Positions 47,081 to 56,140 of a stretch of 64,000 nt of DNA are shown in pieces. How positions within the stretch are numbered: the stretch's first letter is position 1; each line of letters starts with the position of its first letter. The notes beneath the pieces are model-generated. The model ran no database searches and was not told the DNA's origin. It was given only the letters and a program-made list of their open reading frames with translations. This DNA comes from JASHUC01 sp035523875 (GTDB lineage: Bacteria > Pseudomonadota > Gammaproteobacteria > Steroidobacterales > Steroidobacteraceae): the NCBI GenBank assembly GCA_035523875.1, contig DATKPY010000053.1, positions 124,001 to 188,000 of the forward strand. Reading direction: 5' to 3'. The translations under genes were made by a program, and so were the position numbers.

Positions 47081-47512
47081 TCACTGTCGCTGGCGCGGGA
47101 ACACGCCGCCCGGAGGATTGCCATCGGAGAGCACGCGGCCGTCGGCGAGCGTCGCCTTCTCGAGCATGCCGCCCGGCTGGCCGCTCTTCAGTGGATTGAC
47201 GAGGAGTGTGACCTTGTCGCCGGCTTTCACGTCGTTCCACTTCCAGCCGACACGCGTGAGGACGTTCGGGCTCGCGCACTCGATGCTGTACTGCTTCACC
47301 GCGGCGCCGTCCGGCACCGCGAGCTGAATGAATACGTGCGGATTGGTCCAGTCGAACTTGACGACGGTTCCCGTCACCGTGATCCGGTGCACGTGGTCGA
47401 ATAGTGCGAACGAGTGATGCGCGAGCGCGAGCTGGGGCCCGCCGAGCGCACCGGCGCCTGCGAGCAACGCATACGCGAGACCGACTCTGACCTTCGCCAA
47501 CGACATGACCAT
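47081..47512 (-). CDS. Exported DUF6152-family protein
   Basis: The 143-residue protein begins with a signal peptide ending ALAHH. The mature chain opens HHSFALFDHVHRITVTGTVV, then FDWTNPHVFIQLAV, ECASPNVLTRVGWKWNDVKA and DKVTLLVNPLKSGQPGG. This arrangement (AHHSFA..FD, TNPH) is that of DUF6152, a small OB-like exported family with no known function. The N-terminal His-His of the mature chain could bind metal (inference). It is the first gene of an operon with the GHWEGDT protein, an aldehyde dehydrogenase and a hydroxyacid dehydrogenase. ATG 47506 is an equally good start. Confidence 0.8.
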   Translation of the reverse strand: MVMSLAKVRVGLAYALLAGAGALGGPQLALAHHSFALFDHVHRITVTGTVVKFDWTNPHVFIQLAVPDGAAVKQYSIECASPNVLTRVGWKWNDVKAGDKVTLLVNPLKSGQPGGMLEKATLADGRVLSDGNPPGGVFPRQRQ

Positions 47513-47748
47513 TCCCCCTCGCTGAGTGCGGCGAGCCGCTCACGGTGCTCGCGCCTCGTCTTTTATGACACGACCCGGGCAGCGGAGCAATGGCCGTGCA
47601 GCCGTGCACCGGCCAACCGAGGCGCGGGCGGCGCGGAGTGCCACGGCGCCTCGTTGCCCTGACAACGGCCGGGGGCCGTGCCGGTTGCCAAGCGTATCGA
47701 ATCGGTTCAATCTCACCGCGCCAGCATCGAGCATGGGGCAGGTGGGCT

Positions 47749-48957
47749 ATGAGCGATCCCGAGCCACGCGACCCGGCAGGCGACGGCTCTGCTTACGGAC
47801 GGCCGCAGCAACACTCGAACCCGCTGCTGACCGAGGTGGGCCGGGGTACGCCCATGGGCGAGCTGATGCGCCGCTACTGGCACCCGGTGGGACTTTCCGC
47901 GAAGCTGCGCGATTTACCGCAGAAGGTGCGCATCCTCGGTGAGGATCTGATCCTCTTTCGCGATCGCGCGGGGCGCGCGGGCCTGCTGTACCCGCGCTGC
48001 ATGCACCGCGGCACTTCGCTCTTCTACGGCCGTACCGAGGAGCGCGGTATCCGCTGCTGCTACCACGGTTGGCTCTTCGATGTGCAGGGGCGCTGCCTCG
48101 ATCAGCCCTGCGAGCCCGACGGCGGCCGTCACCGCGACGCCGCGCGCCAACCCTGGTACCCGCTCGAGGAGCGCTACGGCTTCGTGTTCGCCTATCTCGG
48201 TCCACCCCAGAAAAAGCCGGTGCTGCCGCGCTACGACAATCTCGAGGGCATCAAGCCCGGAGAGAAGATCTGGTGCAGCTTCGGCGGGTTCGGCTCAACC
48301 GGCGACGACACGCTGAAGGTCGTGCCCTACAGCTGGCTGCACATGAACGACAACGTGATGGATCCGTTTCACGTGCAGGTGCTGCACTCGACTTTCAGCG
48401 TCGTGCAATTCGTGCCGCAGTTCGCGGTGATGCCCAAAGTCGACTACTTCCAGACGGACCACGGTGTCTGCTACACGGCGCTGCGCCGGCTCGACAACGG
48501 ACAGGAGGTCGACCGCATTTCCTCCTGGATCATGCCGAACATCATGAGCGTGCCGGACGTGACGATGAAGGCCGGGCCGTCGACCGGTGTCTCGTGGGTC
48601 GTACCCGTCGATGACGCCCACTACGTCCAGGCGATGGTGAGTCGGATCCCGGAGGGCGTGAGCTTTCGCGGGATGCTCCTGAACGGCAAGACGTGGGGTG
48701 AGATGAGCGAGGAGGAGCATCAGCGCACTCCGGGCGACTACGAGGCCCAGGCGGGCCAGGGCCCGATCTCGCTGCACTCGGAGGAGCACCTGGTCACGAG
48801 CGATCGCGGCATCATGATGCAGCGTCGCATGCTCATGCAGCAGATGGAGATCGTCGCCGCGGGCGGCGACCCGGCCGGTGTCAACTTCGATCCCGCCGCG
48901 GCGCTCGTCAAGATACGATCGGGCAACTTCTACCGGACGGCGCAAGCGACCGCCTGA
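47749..48957 (+). CDS. Rieske non-haem iron oxygenase (aromatic O-demethylase/phthalate-dioxygenase-like)
   Basis: This 402-residue oxygenase alpha subunit has the Rieske [2Fe-2S] ligands C84-M-H86 and C103-x2-H106 (CMHRGTSLFYG...CCYHGW). The mononuclear iron motif NDNVMDPFHVQVLH follows. The N-terminal PLLTEVGRGTPMGELMRRYW is typical of the group containing LigX-type O-demethylases and phthalate 4,5-dioxygenase. Such enzymes demethylate methoxylated aromatics or hydroxylate rings, and need a separate reductase that is not seen here. ATG 47749 is chosen; a longer frame upstream lacks homology. It is divergent from the DUF6152 operon. Confidence 0.9.
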   Translation: MSDPEPRDPAGDGSAYGRPQQHSNPLLTEVGRGTPMGELMRRYWHPVGLSAKLRDLPQKVRILGEDLILFRDRAGRAGLLYPRCMHRGTSLFYGRTEERGIRCCYHGWLFDVQGRCLDQPCEPDGGRHRDAARQPWYPLEERYGFVFAYLGPPQKKPVLPRYDNLEGIKPGEKIWCSFGGFGSTGDDTLKVVPYSWLHMNDNVMDPFHVQVLHSTFSVVQFVPQFAVMPKVDYFQTDHGVCYTALRRLDNGQEVDRISSWIMPNIMSVPDVTMKAGPSTGVSWVVPVDDAHYVQAMVSRIPEGVSFRGMLLNGKTWGEMSEEEHQRTPGDYEAQAGQGPISLHSEEHLVTSDRGIMMQRRMLMQQMEIVAAGGDPAGVNFDPAAALVKIRSGNFYRTAQATA

Positions 48958-48961
48958 GGCT

Positions 48962-49369
48962 TTGCTGCGTATTCACTTCTCCAGCCCCGGCGCGGGCTCC
49001 TCCGGAAGCATCGAGCCCGGCCCGTACTTTCGCCTCATCGGCGCGATGCTCTGTCGCGGCCCGGGGAACGAGCCGGTTGCGACCTATCTCAAGCGCTGGC
49101 GACTGCTCGAGAGCGAGTTCACTCGACTGGAAGCGCTCGATCCGGTGGTCGTGTACTTCGAGAACAACGCCGGACTCGCCTCCGCCCCCTTCGGGCCGCT
49201 CGAGGAATTCCACGTGGCCGACGGCGCCGCCCGCGCCGACGGCCGCGTGCTCGCCGAGCTCGACGAGCAGTCGCTCCTGTGGTTTCCGCCGCGGGCGCTC
49301 GATGGCTGGGCGTCGCTCCTCATCGCCCCGCCCGGTATCTCGCGGTTCGATCTCACCGGCGAGCGCTAG
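48962..49369 (+). CDS. Hypothetical protein following the Rieske oxygenase
   Basis: This frame of about 135 residues begins at TTG 48962, four nucleotides after the Rieske gene. It continues LRIHFSSPGAGSSGSIEPGP, then IGAMLCRGPGNEPVATYLKR, RLEALDPVVVYFENNAGLAS and SLLWFPPRALDGWASLLIAP. The start codon is uncertain, because the first ATG lies at 49048. Codon use and composition are like those of the neighbours, and it ends 4 bp from the convergent GST gene. I do not recognise the family. Close coupling suggests an accessory role for the oxygenase. Confidence 0.55.
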   Translation: MLRIHFSSPGAGSSGSIEPGPYFRLIGAMLCRGPGNEPVATYLKRWRLLESEFTRLEALDPVVVYFENNAGLASAPFGPLEEFHVADGAARADGRVLAELDEQSLLWFPPRALDGWASLLIAPPGISRFDLTGER

Positions 49370-49373
49370 GGGG

Positions 49374-50159
49374 CTATCCCCAGCGCGATGGCTCCGCCCC
49401 TGGCACGAAAGCCTCCTGCGGCTTCCCGGTCTTCGATGTGGCGAGCGCCTGCTGCACGGCCGGGCGAGCGCGCACGCGGGCCAGGAACTCGATCAGGCGC
49501 GGCGCCACCCGCTCGTTCACGAGCTCGGGTGCGAGGTGGGCGAGCGGACTCAACATGGCGAACGCGTCGATGTCGGCGATCGAGTAGGCGGGACCCGCGA
49601 GCCACGGGCCCGCGGCGAGTGCATGCTCGAAGCGCATGACGGGCATCTGCAGCCGCTCGCGCACCGCCGCGAGCGCCGTGTCGTTGAGACTGCCGTCGAT
49701 CACCGCCATCCAGGCCGCGCGGCGCTCGAGTGGCTCGATCCGACCGATGCGTTCGCGAAGCTCGGCCTGATCGCGCGCCCGGAGCACCGGGGCGAGATAT
49801 CGCGCGCAGCCGAGCGCGCACACGTTGGGTGAGAGCTGCAGCGCGATGAACTGCCCCCAGGCGCGCGCGCGGTAGTGCTCGTAGGCGTCCCCCGGAAGAA
49901 GCTTCGCGGCGGGAAAACTCTCGGCAATGTACTCGAGGACGAAGAACGAGCTGGTGAGGACAGTCGCGCCGTCGACGAGCAGCGGACCCTCGCGCTCGAG
50001 CTGGAGCGCGGATTCGAGGTTGTGGGGAAACTCGGGCGAGCATTGCTCGAGCGTGGTCGGATCGAAGTAGCGGCTCGCAAAGGGCGCGCGCGCCTCCGTG
50101 AGCGCAACGAGCGGCTTCAGAAAATAGATGTTCGGTTCGCCGTGGTAGAGCTCGAGCAT
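49374..50159 (-). CDS. Glutathione S-transferase family protein (LigF-like paralogue)
   Basis: The 261-residue GST has an N-terminal thioredoxin fold (MLELYHGEPNIYFLKPLVAL; the Pro-containing substrate loop is unusual, with GATVLTSSFFVLEYIAESFP as the glutathione-binding region). A helical C-terminal domain follows (AGPAYSIADIDAFAMLSPLA). Its overall pattern resembles the next gene upstream, which is closer to LigF beta-etherase. The two genes are 5 nt apart on the same strand. In lignin-degrading sphingomonads, paired GSTs cleave beta-aryl ethers or strip glutathione from the product; a similar split is possible here. Confidence 0.82.
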   Translation of the reverse strand: MLELYHGEPNIYFLKPLVALTEARAPFASRYFDPTTLEQCSPEFPHNLESALQLEREGPLLVDGATVLTSSFFVLEYIAESFPAAKLLPGDAYEHYRARAWGQFIALQLSPNVCALGCARYLAPVLRARDQAELRERIGRIEPLERRAAWMAVIDGSLNDTALAAVRERLQMPVMRFEHALAAGPWLAGPAYSIADIDAFAMLSPLAHLAPELVNERVAPRLIEFLARVRARPAVQQALATSKTGKPQEAFVPGAEPSRWG

Positions 50160-50164
50160 TGCGA

Positions 50165-50929
50165 TCACCCTTGAGCGTTGCGCTTGAGCATCGTCACGCG
50201 CGAGGCGAGCTGGGTGCGCCCCTTCGCCCAGGTCTGCTGGGTGGCCGGACGCTCGTAGATCTTGCGCAGCCACTCCATGATGTGCGGCGTCTTCGCGTCG
50301 TTGCAGTGCTCGGGCTGCGACAGCGGCAGTGCATAGCCCAGATTGAAGCCGTTGATGTCGGCGAGCGAGAAGCTCTGGCCCGCGATCCACGGGTGCTGCG
50401 TGAGGTGCCGCTCGAGCACCTGGGTGCCGAACAGTCCACGGCGGCGCGATTCGGCGAGCTCCTCGGCGCTGAACTCGTTGAACATCGCCTTGCGCCAGGC
50501 GATACGCCGGGATTCGAGCGGGATGCGGGCGATGTGCGCCTCGAGCTCCTTGCGGTCGCGGTGGCGCACTGCCGGGCCGACGAACACGCTCCAGCCGATC
50601 ATGCTGAGCGAGGGCGCGAAATAGGAGTCGAAGAAACGCATCCACCAGCGCATGCGCCAGCGCTCTTCACGACCGCTCGGCCGCAGCGGCGGTCCCGCAA
50701 ACGCCTCGTCGATGTACTCCATCATCGGCGTCGACTCGGTGAAGACCCTGCCGTCATCCACCATGGCCGGGATAGTGCCGTCCGGATTGATCGCGAGATA
50801 TTCCGGCCGGTGCTGATCGAAGTTGATGAGGTCGACGTAGTGGCTCTCGTACTCCACGCCCTTCTCGGCGAGCGCGAGCATCGGCTTGCCCGAGTTGGCG
50901 TTCGGCTCCCAGTGGTACAGGCTCAGCAT
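50165..50929 (-). CDS. Glutathione S-transferase, LigF beta-etherase-like
   Basis: This 254-residue GST resembles LigF of Sphingobium. The shared landmarks are PNANSGKPMLALAEKGVEYE, NFDQHRPEYLAINPDGTIPA and DDGRVFTEST with the glutathione-binding Glu-Ser. PSLSMIGWSVFVGPAV and RIPLESRRIAWRKAM follow (LigF has STIGWHRYVGN and RIPVIEQQVKWRRA at the same places). LigF cleaves the beta-aryl ether of oxidised lignin dimers with glutathione. The neighbouring SDR could supply the LigD-like alcohol oxidation. The assignment to beta-etherase is inferred from my memory of LigF and not from an alignment search. Confidence 0.8.
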   Translation of the reverse strand: MLSLYHWEPNANSGKPMLALAEKGVEYESHYVDLINFDQHRPEYLAINPDGTIPAMVDDGRVFTESTPMMEYIDEAFAGPPLRPSGREERWRMRWWMRFFDSYFAPSLSMIGWSVFVGPAVRHRDRKELEAHIARIPLESRRIAWRKAMFNEFSAEELAESRRRGLFGTQVLERHLTQHPWIAGQSFSLADINGFNLGYALPLSQPEHCNDAKTPHIMEWLRKIYERPATQQTWAKGRTQLASRVTMLKRNAQG

Positions 50930-50994
50930 CGCGTCCTCGCTTGGGGTCTCGCGCTTGACGGCGCTCGCACCCCCTGTGCGCCAATATAGCGCCG

Positions 50995-51735
50995 TTAGCC
51001 GCGTCCGATGTATGGCATCTTCGTCGCCATGATCGTCATGAAGAGCACGTTCGTATCGAGCGGCAGGCTCGCCATCTGCAGTACGGCGGCTGCGACGTAC
51101 TTCACGTCCATGAGCGGTTCGGGCGCACGCGAATGCTGCGCGATGCGACCGGCGAGCTCGGTGCGCGCGTTACCGATATCGATCTGACCGCAGGCGATGT
51201 CGTACTCGCGGCCGTCGAGCGCGGTCGATTTGGTGAGGCCCGTGATTCCGTGCTTGCTCGCGGTGTACGCAGCCGAGTGCGGCCGCGGCGTGTGTGCGGA
51301 GATGGAGCCGTTATTGATGATGCGCCCGCCGCGCGGATTCTGGCTCTTCATGAGCCTGAAGGCCTCCTGCGTGCAGAGGAACGCCCCGGTCAAGTTGGTC
51401 GCAATCACCTGCGCCCACTGCGCGTAGGCCACCTCCTCGAGTCCCACGGCCGGGCCGGTCACGCCCGCGTTGTTGAAGAGCACATCGAGCCGGCCGAACC
51501 GCTGCTGGGTCTGCGTGAAGAGCGCGTGGACGGATGCGGGCTCGGTCACATCGGCGACGATCGCGAGCGCGTTGCCGCGAGCCTCGCCCGCGAGTGCCAC
51601 GGTCTCATCGAGGCTCGCAAGGTGCCGTCCCGCGAGCGCGACGCGCAATCCCGCGGCGAGAAACTCGAGCGCGACGGCGCGCCCGATGCCGCTGCCCGCG
51701 CCGGTGATGATCGCGACCTTCCCCTCGGTGCTCAT
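50995..51735 (-). CDS. Short-chain dehydrogenase/reductase
   Basis: This 246-residue classical SDR has TGAGSGIGRAVALEF, NNAGVTGPAVG and YTASKHGITGLTK, with Tyr-Lys in YTASK, and NNGSIS for the catalytic Ser. The C-terminal LPLDTNVLFMTIMATKMPYI replaces the more common TG-x-x-DGG ending, as in one widespread subgroup. It leads an operon with the two LigF-like GSTs (65-bp gap). It is divergent from the hpa-like operon across 142 bp that hold a promoter and dyad. A Calpha-dehydrogenase role on aromatic alcohols is possible (inference). Confidence 0.88.
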   Translation of the reverse strand: MSTEGKVAIITGAGSGIGRAVALEFLAAGLRVALAGRHLASLDETVALAGEARGNALAIVADVTEPASVHALFTQTQQRFGRLDVLFNNAGVTGPAVGLEEVAYAQWAQVIATNLTGAFLCTQEAFRLMKSQNPRGGRIINNGSISAHTPRPHSAAYTASKHGITGLTKSTALDGREYDIACGQIDIGNARTELAGRIAQHSRAPEPLMDVKYVAAAVLQMASLPLDTNVLFMTIMATKMPYIGRG

Positions 51736-51806
51736 GAGCGTCCTCCGCGTCTGTGCGCCCGCCTGAGCATTGCCGGACACCCCCTGCGGGGTCAAGCGAG
51801 CGCGCG

Positions 51807-51835
51807 TTGCCTCGATTGGCCGCGCGTGGGATACT
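51807..51835 (+). promoter_or_regulatory. Promoter of the hpa-like meta-cleavage operon
   Basis: TTGCCT (51807-51812), a 17-nt spacer and GATACT (51830-51835) preceded by TGG form an extended -10 promoter. It predicts a start at about 51841-51843, giving a leader of about 36 nt before the CHMI-like gene. Confidence 0.5.
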
Positions 51836-51841
51836 TGCGAT

Positions 51842-51856
51842 GTTAAGTACCTCAAC
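51842..51856. promoter_or_regulatory. Dyad at the predicted transcription start, candidate MarR-type operator
   Basis: GTTAAGTACCTCAAC is an imperfect dyad with arms GTT-AG and CT-AAC (10 of 15 positions symmetric). It sits on the predicted transcription start of the operon that encodes an HpaR-like MarR repressor. Binding there would block initiation. Confidence 0.4.
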
Positions 51857-51877
51857 CGTAGGCCGCGAAACCGCCTC

Positions 51878-52288
51878 ATGGCGCACATCCTCATCGAGCA
51901 CTCCGCAAACCTGCGCGGGCGGCTGGATGTCTCCGCATTCGTGCGTGCCGTGCACCAGGCGGCGCTCGGCACCGGTATCTTTCCCGTCGGAGGCATGCGC
52001 ACGCGGGCCTACGAGACCCAAGCGTACGCGATCGCCGATGGTCATCCCGACAATGCCTTCGTGCACCTCTCGGTGCGCGTCGGGCACGGACGCGACCTCG
52101 CGACGCGGCGGAAGGCCTGCGAGGAGATCTTCCGTGCGGCGTGCGACCATCTGGGCGAGCTCTTCGAGCGCATACCGCTCGGGATCTCGGTCGAGATGCA
52201 GGAGCTCGATCCGCAGTTGAGCTTCAAGAAGAACAACCTGCACGAATACGTCAAGCGCCGCCAGGCACGCGGCGCGGCGCAGGCCTGA
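51878..52288 (+). CDS. 5-carboxymethyl-2-hydroxymuconate isomerase-like (HpaF family), Ala at the catalytic Pro position
   Basis: The 136-residue protein belongs to the CHMI family of the tautomerase superfamily. ILIEHSANLRG is followed by GTGIFPVGGMRTRAYETQAY, AFVHLSVRVGHGRDL, ISVEMQELDPQLSFKKNNLHEYV, each matching E. coli HpaF. In HpaF the residue after Met is Pro, the catalytic base exposed by Met removal. Here it is Ala (ATG GCG CAC). An upstream TTG frame at 51770 would overlap the promoter and is rejected. The enzyme would isomerise a muconate, but activity without Pro1 is doubtful. It is first in the operon. Confidence 0.82.
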   Translation: MAHILIEHSANLRGRLDVSAFVRAVHQAALGTGIFPVGGMRTRAYETQAYAIADGHPDNAFVHLSVRVGHGRDLATRRKACEEIFRAACDHLGELFERIPLGISVEMQELDPQLSFKKNNLHEYVKRRQARGAAQA

Positions 52289-52293
52289 CGGCC

Positions 52294-53811
<1,518 letters not shown>

Positions 53812-53860
53812 GGAGCCGCGCCGCTGCGCGTGCCCGTGCCACCTTGAGGAGGGACCGACG

Positions 53861-54772
53861 ATGAGCTTCAGTCTCGGCGATCTCAAGGGCTCGATGCCCC
53901 CGCTCGTCACGCCGTTTCGCAACGGAGCGGTGGATTACGACGCCTATGCGCGCCTGGTCGCCTTCCAGATCGACAACGGCACGCACGGCATCCTGGTGAA
54001 CGGCACCACCGCCGAGCCCTCGACGCTCACTGTCGAGGAGCGCAACCGCCTCGTCGAGGTGGCGATCGCGGTGGCCGCCGGGCGCGTGCCGGTCGTCGCG
54101 GCGACCGGCTCGCAGTCCCTCGCGGACAGCCGCCGTCTTACCGAGCACGCCGCGCGCGCCGGGGCGGATGCCCTGCTCATCGTCACACCCTACTTCCTCA
54201 AGCCACCGCAGCGCGGCATCGTCGCCTACTACCTCGAGCTCGCCGCAATCGCGCCGCTCCCGTGGATGGTCTACCACATTCCCGGCCGCGCCGCGGTGAG
54301 CGTGACCATCGACACGCTGAAGGAGCTCAAGGGGCGCTCGCCCACGTTCGTCGGCATGAAGCACGCGGTCAACGACTTGGGCTTCGTCTCGGAGTGCTTC
54401 GCGGTGCTCGGCGCGGAGTTCAAGATCTTCGTCGGGCTGGAGGAGCTGAGCTTCCCGATGATGGCGGTGGGCGCCTGCGGACTGATGAACGCCGTCGGAA
54501 ATCTGCAGCCACGGCTGCTCGCGGAGCTCTGCGAGGCGGTCTGGCGCAACGACTTGAAGCGCGCGCGCGAGCTCCATCGGCGACTATTCGAGCTCAACCA
54601 GGCGGTGTTCTTCGACACCAACCCGATCCCGATCAAGTACATGATGCGCCGCCTCGGGCTCCTCGCGACCAACGAGCACCGCCTGCCGATGGTGCCGGCC
54701 ACCGTCGAGCTCGAGCGCCGGCTCGATGGCGTGCTCGAGCGCGCGGGGCTGATCGCGGAGCGTGCCGCGTGA
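53861..54772 (+). CDS. DapA-family (dihydrodipicolinate synthase-like) aldolase
   Basis: The 303-residue Schiff-base aldolase has NGTTAEPSTLTVEERNRL (GTTGE-like), VTPYFLKPPQRGI, MVYHIPGR with Tyr138 and GMKHAVND with Schiff-base Lys167. The C-terminal half is standard length. Because it lies between hpaE and an FAH-family gene, it more likely cleaves or hydrates a pathway 2-oxoacid (like pyruvate-dependent aldolases) than makes lysine. It may replace the missing HpaI, and possibly HpaH, activity (inference). GAGGAGGG about 9 nt upstream is one of the few strong ribosome-binding sites here. Confidence 0.85.
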   Translation: MSFSLGDLKGSMPPLVTPFRNGAVDYDAYARLVAFQIDNGTHGILVNGTTAEPSTLTVEERNRLVEVAIAVAAGRVPVVAATGSQSLADSRRLTEHAARAGADALLIVTPYFLKPPQRGIVAYYLELAAIAPLPWMVYHIPGRAAVSVTIDTLKELKGRSPTFVGMKHAVNDLGFVSECFAVLGAEFKIFVGLEELSFPMMAVGACGLMNAVGNLQPRLLAELCEAVWRNDLKRARELHRRLFELNQAVFFDTNPIPIKYMMRRLGLLATNEHRLPMVPATVELERRLDGVLERAGLIAERAA

Positions 54773-55626
54773 GACTGCTCAATTTCGCCGTCGGTGGCCG
54801 CCGCTCCTGCGGCGCGCTCGCCGCCGGCGGCATCATCGACCTCGGAGCGCGGCTCAACACCCCGGCCCCGGACCTCACGAGCGTGATCCGCGCCGGGCTC
54901 ATCGCACCGGCGCACACCCTCGCGCAGGCCGGGACGTGCGACTACCGCCTCGAGGAGGTGAAGATCCTGAGCCCGGCGGGCTACACGCGCTACTTCTGCA
55001 TCGGCGTCAATTACCCCGAGCGCAATGAGGAGTACCGCGACGGAAGCGAGCGGCCGCGCTATCCGAGCGTGTTCATGCGCACGCATACATCTCTCACCGC
55101 GCACGAGGAGCCGCTGCTGCGGCCGCGCGAGTCCGAGCAGCTCGACTACGAGGGGGAAATCGTCGTCGTCATCGGCCGCGGCGGCAGGCGGATCCCCGAG
55201 ACGCAGGCGCTCGCCCACGTGCTCGGCGTGACCTGCGGCAACGAGGGGTCGGTGCGCGACTGGCTGCGACATGCGAAATTCAACGTCACGCAGGGAAAGA
55301 ACTTCGACCGCTCCGGGTCGCTCGGCCCCTGGATCGTCACGCTCGACGAGCTCGCCCCGGGGCCGCTGCGCCTCACCACGCGGGTCAACGGCGAGGTGCG
55401 CCAGGACGACTCGAGCGACCGCATGGTCTTCTCCATTTCCTTCCTCATTGCCTATCTCTCGAGCTTCTGCACCCTCGAGCCCGGAGACGTGATCTTCTCC
55501 GGCACTCCGAGCGGAGCCGGCGCGCGCTTCGACCCCCCGCGCTACCTGCGGCCCGGCGATGTGGTGGAAGTCGAGGTTTCGGGAGTCGGGGTGCTGCGCA
55601 ACGCGGTGAGCGACGATGCGCTCTAG
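54769..55626 (+). CDS. Fumarylacetoacetate hydrolase-family protein (HpaG-like)
   Basis: This 285-residue FAH-fold enzyme has CIGVNYPERNEEY, YPSVFMRTHTSLTAHEEPLL, QLDYEGEIVVVIG (metal Glu residues) and GVTCGNEGSVRDWLR. GPWIVTLDEL and DVIFSGTPSGAGA follow. Members catalyse decarboxylation/isomerisation (HpaG) or hydrolysis of ring-cleavage products. Only one FAH domain is present, whereas the HpaG of the homoprotocatechuate path has two. The GTG start overlaps the aldolase stop (GTGA). It is followed by the regulator with a 10-nt overlap if the first ATG is used, or a 16-nt gap with the preferred start. Confidence 0.86.
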   Translation: MRLLNFAVGGRRSCGALAAGGIIDLGARLNTPAPDLTSVIRAGLIAPAHTLAQAGTCDYRLEEVKILSPAGYTRYFCIGVNYPERNEEYRDGSERPRYPSVFMRTHTSLTAHEEPLLRPRESEQLDYEGEIVVVIGRGGRRIPETQALAHVLGVTCGNEGSVRDWLRHAKFNVTQGKNFDRSGSLGPWIVTLDELAPGPLRLTTRVNGEVRQDDSSDRMVFSISFLIAYLSSFCTLEPGDVIFSGTPSGAGARFDPPRYLRPGDVVEVEVSGVGVLRNAVSDDAL

Positions 55627-55642
55627 GAGCGCGCAGGCACCA

Positions 55643-56140
55643 ATGCGTGCATTCGCGAGCTCGCTGCCGATGGCGCTCCTGAGCGCGCGCGAGTCGGTGA
55701 TGCGCCGCTTCCGTCCTTCCTTGCGCCGGCACTCGGTCACCGAGCAGCAGTGGCGCGTGCTGCGCGCGCTCGCCGGCCACCGTGGCATCGAGCTCGCGGA
55801 GCTCGCCGCGCGCACCTGCTTGCTGCCGCCCAGCCTCTCGCGCATCCTGCCCGACCTCGAGCGCCGCGGACTCGTTGCGCGCGCGCCCGTCGCCGCGGAT
55901 ATGCGCCGCTCGAGCGCCTCGCTCACCGCCGAGGGCGTGAGGCTCATCGCCGCGCATGCGCCGGAGTCGGAGGCGATCTATCGAGCGATCGAGGACCGTT
56001 TCGGTCCCGAGCGCCTGCGGTACCTGCTCGGCCTGCTGCGCGAGCTCGAAGAGGCTGCCGCGCCGCCCACACGCGCGGTCCAGGCAATCGCCCGGCGCGC
56101 ACCCCGATCAACGGGAGCAAATGACCGGAGCGCACGATGA
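55643..56140 (+). CDS. hpaR: MarR-family repressor (HpaR-like)
   Basis: The 165-residue regulator shows the HpaR pattern SVTEQQWRVLRAL, ELAELAARTCLLPPSLSRIL, DLERRGLVARAPVAADMRRS and EAIYRAIEDRFGPERLRYLL. HpaR represses the homoprotocatechuate catabolic genes until the substrate is present. ATG 55643 is preferred to ATG 55616 because AGGAG lies before it. The gene is inside the operon it probably controls, giving autoregulation. The dyad at 51842-51856 is the best candidate operator. Its stop overlaps the ligA ATG (ATGA). Confidence 0.85.
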   Translation: MRAFASSLPMALLSARESVMRRFRPSLRRHSVTEQQWRVLRALAGHRGIELAELAARTCLLPPSLSRILPDLERRGLVARAPVAADMRRSSASLTAEGVRLIAAHAPESEAIYRAIEDRFGPERLRYLLGLLRELEEAAAPPTRAVQAIARRAPRSTGANDRSAR

